From Amorphophallus konjac (taxonomy: Eukaryota; Streptophyta; Magnoliopsida; Alismatales; Araceae), in contig CM040121.1 of NCBI GenBank assembly GCA_022559845.1, positions 564,643,581-564,707,580 on the forward strand: a DNA stretch of 64,000 nucleotides, written 5' to 3'. This document shows, in pieces, positions 59,310 through 64,000 of this stretch; position 1 is the stretch's first letter; the number at the start of each line of letters is the position of its first letter. A program made the translations under genes and the position numbers. The notes beneath the pieces were generated by a model. That model saw only the letters and a program-made list of their open reading frames with translations, had not been told where the DNA came from and ran no database searches.

Positions 59310-59660
59310 TTGGGGCGCCCAGGACACTGGACGCCTAAATACATATTTTTTATTTTTTTTTAATTTTTTTTTAATTTTTAATATTTTTATGAAGGCGTCC
59401 AGGAGACTGGACGCCTCAATGTTGAGGCGTCCGGGACCCCGGACGCGCCCATTTCCACCCACCGGAACCCCGCCGAAAATCGTAGACGGTGGGTAAAGCG
59501 CGTGGTTTTGGTGGGTACCCGTGACTCACGAGTGGGCGCGTCTAGCTGGCAAGACGTCCCTATATTTTTGGATATTTTTGAAACGTCAAATCGAGCGGCG
59601 GATCGGCACCGTCCGTGTGTCTAAGCAGTGAGGCGTCCAGGCTCCTGGACACCTCAAAGA
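59310..59660. repeat. GGCGTCC inverted repeats upstream of TATA in element C
   Basis: Dyads GGCGTCCAGG/CTGGACGCC at about 59312-59335 and 59393-59418, GAGGCGTCCGGG/CCCGGACGC at about 59424-59447, and a degenerate pair at 59630-59657. A T-rich spacer separates the first two. Confidence 0.82.
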
Positions 59661-59804
59661 TTTTCCAGGGAAAAATTCAGAAAATGTAAAAAAATCATAA
59701 AAACAGGAAATCACAAGAGTATTTAAAAATGTGAAGGCCGCCTTGGGGTATCATAGTGTAATATGAGATTTACTCACGGTAATGTCAAGAACGGCGTGTC
59801 TACA

Positions 59805-60830
59805 ACACCCCGCTCCCGGGGGCACATGAAGAGAATCCACCCCAACTCGGGGGCACAACAGACAACAAAGCTACACCCCGGCTTAGGGGCACATGAAGAA
59901 ACATATTCCGCCATGGGGCGTAAGAAGCTGGAGAAACATACCCCGCCTGGGGGGATAGAAGCCAGAAAGAATACACCCCGGCTTAGGGTCATTTGAAGAG
60001 GAAACGTACCCCGCCTGGGGGCATAGAAGCCAGAAAGAATACACTCCGGCTCAGGGGCCTTTAAAGAAGAAACATACCCCGCCTGGGGGCACAGAAGCGA
60101 AGAGGCATACCCCCCGACCTAGGGGGCAGATGGAGAAAAGATACACCCCACTCTAGGGGCATGTGAAGAGAAATACACCCCACCTTGGGGGCATAGAGTA
60201 CATAAAAAATTACACCCCACTTTGGGGGCATCAGAAGCACCAATACACCCCACCTTGGGGGCATCAGAAGTAGCGATACACCCCGGTCTGGGGGCACAGA
60301 AGCAAAGAGACATACTTCCCGACCTGGGAGCATATGAAGAGAGGTATACCCCGGCTTAGAGGCATTTGAAGAAGCAACATACCCCGCCACGGGGGCATGG
60401 AAGCCATGAAGAATTCACCCCAGCTCAGGGGTATTCGAAAGGAAATCTACCCCTGTTTAGGGGCATTTCAGGCAGAAGCTACACCCCGCCATGGGGGCAT
60501 AAGAAACAAGAATTCACCCCGGCCCGGGGGCACACAAAGAAAGAAGCACACCCCGCCTTGGGGGCATAGAAGCCATAAAAGAATCTACCCCGGTTTAGGG
60601 GCATTTGAGGAAGAACTACACCCCGCGACGAGGGCATGATAAGCAAAGACTATACCCCGGTTTAGGGGCATTCGAAGAGAAACATACCCCACTCCGGGGC
60701 ATAAGAGGCAGAAGTTACACCCCGTCTAGGGGCCTGGAAGCCATGAAAGATACACCCCACTAAGAGGCACAGAAGAAAAGTTACACCCCAACCTGGGGGC
60801 GCATTAAGAGAAATACACCCTAGTCCGCGA
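59805..60830. repeat. minisatellite I, continuation after element C
   Basis: It begins with the third copy of the 526-bp higher-order unit (CCCGCTCCCGGGGGCACATG onward), then more divergent units of the same CCCCG...GGGG type to about 60830. Open frames are repeat artefacts. Confidence 0.88.
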
Positions 60831-60874
60831 GGCGTTAATGAGAAAAGAAGAGCAGAACAAAAAAGAAAGAAGAT

Positions 60875-61125
60875 ATGAGGCAGACGTGGTCTTCGAACCC
60901 GCCTCTTTACACAAAAGAAGAAAAAAAAAAGAAAAGATGGGAAAAGAGACATGAGGCAAACGTGGTCTTCGAACCCGCCTCTTCACAATAAAAAGAAGGG
61001 CAGAAAAGAAAAGAACAGTCACCAAGCACACGTGGTCTTTCCACTCGTCCCTTCGCATAAAAGAAGAAGAGAAGAAAAGAAAGTGAGCCTTAAGACAAAC
61101 ATGGTCTTTCACCCTCTACCTCCAG
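60875..61125. repeat. minisatellite II (ACGTGGTCTTC type)
   Basis: Four copies of ACGTGGTCTT(C/T) plus CGAACCCGCCTCTT and A/G-rich linker, spaced about 67-78 bp, starting near 60883. Confidence 0.8.
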
Positions 61126-61164
61126 CCATCCAACAAATAGACCCCTCATGTGATCGGTGTCACG

Positions 61165-61845
61165 ACCTTTCGTCTAAACCGATAAAACCTTCCGCCGACA
61201 GGGCGTTAAACCGATAAAACCTTCTGTCGGCGGGGCGTTAAACTGACAAAACCATCCGCCAACGGGGCGTTAAACTTACAAGATATTCAGCCATCGGGGC
61301 TTCAATCCGACAGATACTCAGCCATCGGGGCTTCAAGCCGACAGATATCCCACCATCGGCCTCTGAGCCGACAGCTACTCTATTATCGACCTCTAGGTCG
61401 ACAGCTATCCACTTATCGGCCTCCAAGCCGACAGCTATTCATTTATCGGCCTCCGAGCCGATAGCTATTCAACCATCGGCCTCCAAGCCGACAGCTATTC
61501 ATTTATCAGCCTCCGAGCCGACAGTTATCCAATCATCGGCCCCTGAGCTGACAGCTACTGCATTATCGGCCTTCGGGTCGATAGCTATCCCGCTATCGGC
61601 CTCCTGGTCGACAGCTTTCTAATCATCGGCCCCTGAGCCGACAGCTATCCAATCATCGGCCCCTAAGCCGACAGCTATTCAATCATCGGCCTCCGGGTCG
61701 ACAGCTATCCAATTATCGGCCTCTGAGCCGACAACTATTCAATTATTGATTTTTAAACCGATAGCTTCCCACTCATCGACGTCTGAGCCGACAGCTTCTC
61801 AACCATCGGCATTCAAGCCGACAGATGTCAAGTCAACAAACAACT
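61165..61845. repeat. minisatellite III, 30-bp unit
   Basis: More than 15 units of TCGGCCTCCGAGCCGACAGC plus TATTCAATCA-like linker, after a few units of ACCGATAAAACCTTCCGCCG type. Each unit has the dyad CGGC/GCCG. Confidence 0.92.
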
Positions 61846-61869
61846 CCATCTTCGGCCTTCAGCCACCCA

Positions 61870-62345
61870 ACAAATCAAGAGACCTTTCACTTTGGTTCGG
61901 ATCTTTCCCCGGCCAGAGGAATAAAAAAGAATAGACCCTTCCACTTTGGTTCGGATCCTTCCCCGACCAGAGAATAAAAGAACAAACCCTTTCACCGTGG
62001 TTCGGAGCCTTCTCCGGCCAGAGGAATAAAAGAATAGACCCTTCACTTTGGTTCGGATCCTTCTACGGCTAGAGGAATAAAAAAGAATAGACCCTTCACT
62101 TTGGTTCGGATCTTTCCCCGGCCAGAGGAATAAAAAAGAATAGACCCTTCACTTTGGTTCGGACCCTTTCCCGACCAGAGAATCAAAGAATAAACCTTTC
62201 ACTTTGGTTCGGATCCTCCCCCGGCCAGAGAATAAAAGAATGAACCTTTCACTTTGGTTCGGGTCCTTTCCCGGTCAAAGAATTAAAAGAAGAATAGACC
62301 TCTCACTTTGGTTCGGACCCCTCCCCCTGCCAGAGAACAAAAAAG
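61870..62345. repeat. minisatellite IV, about 50-bp unit
   Basis: About nine units of CACTTTGGTTCGGATCCTTC, CCCGGCCAGAG and an A-rich AATAAAAGAATAGACCC linker. Similar wording reappears at the window end (63960-64000). Confidence 0.9.
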
Positions 62346-62439
62346 AAACCCTTCTCTTCAGCTCTCACATCTCGCTACCCGATGCCCTTCGGCTCAGCGA
62401 TTTCGGCCAAAGGCCCACTATCAGGATTAATCCATCCAT

Positions 62440-62535
62440 CCCACCGCGCTCCCCTCAATTTTGGCTATTGTGGCTCACTTCCAACATCAACTTCGGTCTC
62501 TATAGCCCGCTTCCCCAATGCTCTTCCGGCCTCCT
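62440..62535. repeat. degenerate GGCTTCGGCCC-type repeat (first block)
   Basis: Two to three units of the kind AATTTTGGCTATTGTGGCTC and CTTCGGTCTCTATAGCCCGC, related to 63690-63925. Confidence 0.55.
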
Positions 62536-62539
62536 TCCT

Positions 62540-63040
62540 CAGCACCCAGGCTGTTGCATTGATTCTATATGCATATACAAGATACATATACGTAACGACA
62601 GTACGTTCTTACGCAAAAAAAAAGAGACAAAAAATTTGCTGGGCTGTCCTGCTTGCATGCTTGCTTATAATATAGAATAACACATCTCCTTGAAATCTTC
62701 TAGAACCATGTTTCCTTGCTAAATAATGTTGCCCCGATTCCGGATGTATGTGTGTCACGGCATACGCTCGAAGAGAACCCAATTATGGCGGGTGCACACG
62801 TCAAAGGGAGGAGTCATGAAATTGTTGAGCCCAACTCACAAAATAAACCTGAGGCAACACTCCCCCACTCTGCACTCAATGTGTTCAATGGTCTTTAACT
62901 GTAGGGATTGCCCAACTTTCTTCTTAGCACTCTATGGATGCTTGAATTCCTGCACTCGCGTGAAAGGTAATCGTGAGGAAAGAGCTGCCTACCCCCCCTA
63001 AGAAATGATGCAAAAAAAAAGAAGATAAAAAAAAACGTGA
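62540..63040. other. unassigned segment between arrays
   Basis: Moderate GC, no recognisable protein, LTR end or repeat. Short open frames (62716-63001) overlap on the same strand and look random. Confidence 0.5.
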
Positions 63041-63044
63041 ATCT

Positions 63045-63265
63045 GAGTATCCGGGAATCCCCATTGAAACACATGAGGAGACTCGCGTGAAATGGTGAAG
63101 TGAATTTCAATAAGGACGAATCCTAGTAACCGGGAATCCCCATTGAGACACATGAGGAAACTCGCGTCAAACGGTGGAATCCGCAATAGAATTATGACAG
63201 GGTCGAATCCTAGTGACCGGGAATCCCCATTGAGACATATGAGGAGACTCGCGCCGAACGGTGAA
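63045..63265. repeat. minisatellite V, 80-86-bp unit, three copies
   Basis: CCGGGAATCCCCATTGA followed by ACACATGAGGAGACTCGCG recurs near 63051, 63130 and 63218 with A/G-rich linkers. Confidence 0.85.
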
Positions 63266-63269
63266 ACCC

Positions 63270-63685
63270 GCTACCAAAATAAACAGATCGGGGCTGTGCG
63301 AAGCTACCGAAATTGAAAGCCAAAAACCCATGTGTAGGCGCTAGAGTAATCCTTGAGTGTCGCTTAGAAAACCTGCATATCCCTATGTTTAGGGCCATTT
63401 GTTCGCATGTTTGCTCCTCCACTCCACAAGAGGGTTGTCTTGGGCGAAATGCGTGAATTTAAGCTATGCATGCAAAACATGCGATATCTTCTTGATGGGT
63501 GCACCACCCCTCTGTTGTGCCTCGTGGCCCGTACCGTGTCTACGAATTACGGGTGATGTCCCTATCCCATCCCCTATAGAGGGAGCTACCTTATGTATAT
63601 TTATGCTATGTCCGCTAACGAATGCCTGCATGCTTGGATAAAAAAAGATGAATAGTAATATAAAAAAAGGGACTCAATTTTGACT
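63270..63685. other. unassigned segment
   Basis: No gene or repeat recognised; near-identical pieces elsewhere in the window were not seen. Confidence 0.45.
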
Positions 63686-63689
63686 GTCG

Positions 63690-63925
63690 CAGCCTGCCTT
63701 CCCAATTTTGGCTCGTGGAGCCCAATCTTGGCCCCCATGGCCTACTTCTTGCCCTCGCGGCTCGTTAGTCTCCCAACTTCGACTTCTCTAGTCAACTTCC
63801 CCAATTTGGGCTTTCATAGCCTGCTCCCCAATGTTGGCTTCTGCAGCCCGCTTCCCCGATTTCAGCCTTCACGGCCGACTTCCGCAACACCGACTTCGGC
63901 CCTTGCGGCCCACCTCCCCGGGTCC
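63690..63925. repeat. minisatellite VI, 30-40-bp unit
   Basis: Units such as TTGGCTTCTGCAGCCCGCTT and CGACTTCGGCCCTTGCGGCC, each with a GGC/GCC dyad and a CCCC linker, about seven copies. Confidence 0.75.
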
Positions 63926-64000
63926 AAATTTCACAACCGGTACCTCCGGCACATTAAAAGAACAAAAAGACTCCCTCCACTTTAGCCCGGACCTTCTGCC

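Larger units (their letters stand above)
58030..59804 (-). mobile_element. element C: solo LTR in minisatellite I (TSD ACACC)
   Basis: It starts TGTGAGCGACG and ends GCGTGTCTACA, flanked by ACACC (58025-58029 and 59805-59809); the minisatellite unit continues across. 1775 bp, no coding region. Minus orientation is inferred from the TATA box at 59289-59296, with inverted repeats upstream (59310-59660) and a tandem repeat downstream (58185-58670). Confidence 0.85.
56178..64000 (+). mobile_element. element B, right part (minisatellite-rich; end not reached)
   Basis: After the SIRE TSD the sequence continues from the left part of B: CACCCTCGGACTCCCGAGGC matches element A near 40807, and the blocks ACACGCCGAGGGTA, GACCCGGGGACCG and TTGTCCCGTG keep A's order up to about 56880. 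From there arrays begin that A lacks. They run to the window end, interrupted by solo LTR C. Whether everything to 64000 belongs to B or to further nested elements cannot be decided, since no terminal CA plus ATGAC target copy was found. Confidence 0.6.

Noticed and set aside
61260..61845. CRISPR-like array of about 30-bp units
   Set aside because: Plant nuclear context, no cas genes, and unit plus linker vary together without distinct spacers; it is a minisatellite.

Overview
This window is eukaryotic, from a flowering plant with a large, repeat-filled genome. I see no intact host gene, bacterial signal or phage signal. The GC-rich third codon positions in the one recognisable host-gene relic (an aspartyl protease) lean towards a monocot, but that is weak evidence. 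Almost everything is transposable-element sequence in nests that can be ordered by target-site duplications (TSDs) and by host reading frames that resume across insertions.

Left part (1-19.5 kb). The window opens inside a Ty3/gypsy chromovirus: gag, protease, RT, RNase H, integrase and chromodomain-like tail, then a polypurine tract and a 2.5-kb 3' LTR (4370-6885). Its gag carries a hAT-type MITE. It sits in a decayed hAT transposase gene (minus strand, 6886-11997), which also carries a solo LTR related to the first LTR (8145-10400) and another MITE (11407-11774). A 152-bp tandem repeat, a MITE remnant and a decayed L1-type LINE follow (13.2-17.6 kb), then possible 3' exons of an unidentified gene.

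Middle (19.5-26 kb). An aspartyl-protease pseudogene is split by a 3.86-kb AT-rich solo LTR (19899-23755, TSD TGCCG) and is fused at its end to a piece of a CIPK/SnRK3-type kinase. A decayed Ty1/copia pol (copia 1) follows.

Right part (26-64 kb). Copia 1 is cut by a second copia element (copia 2, minus strand). Copia 2 pol is split into three pieces by a non-autonomous gypsy element (28733-38005, TSD TAGTT), a 4.3-kb solo-LTR-like element A (38699-43005) and a related element B (from 43981). B is split by a nearly intact, young SIRE-type copia (45661-56177, TSD TAATT) with an uninterrupted extra ORF, and by a solo LTR C (58030-59804, TSD ACACC). The rest of B is a mosaic of minisatellites to the window end.

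The most unusual theme is recurrent clusters of short GC-rich inverted repeats in unrelated elements. In three related gypsy LTRs they lie about 550 bp downstream of the TATA box, with different sequence but the same layout. In elements A, B and C long inverted repeats lie just upstream of a TATA box and minisatellites lie downstream. The SIRE LTR has a cluster of GGTCGACC palindromes.
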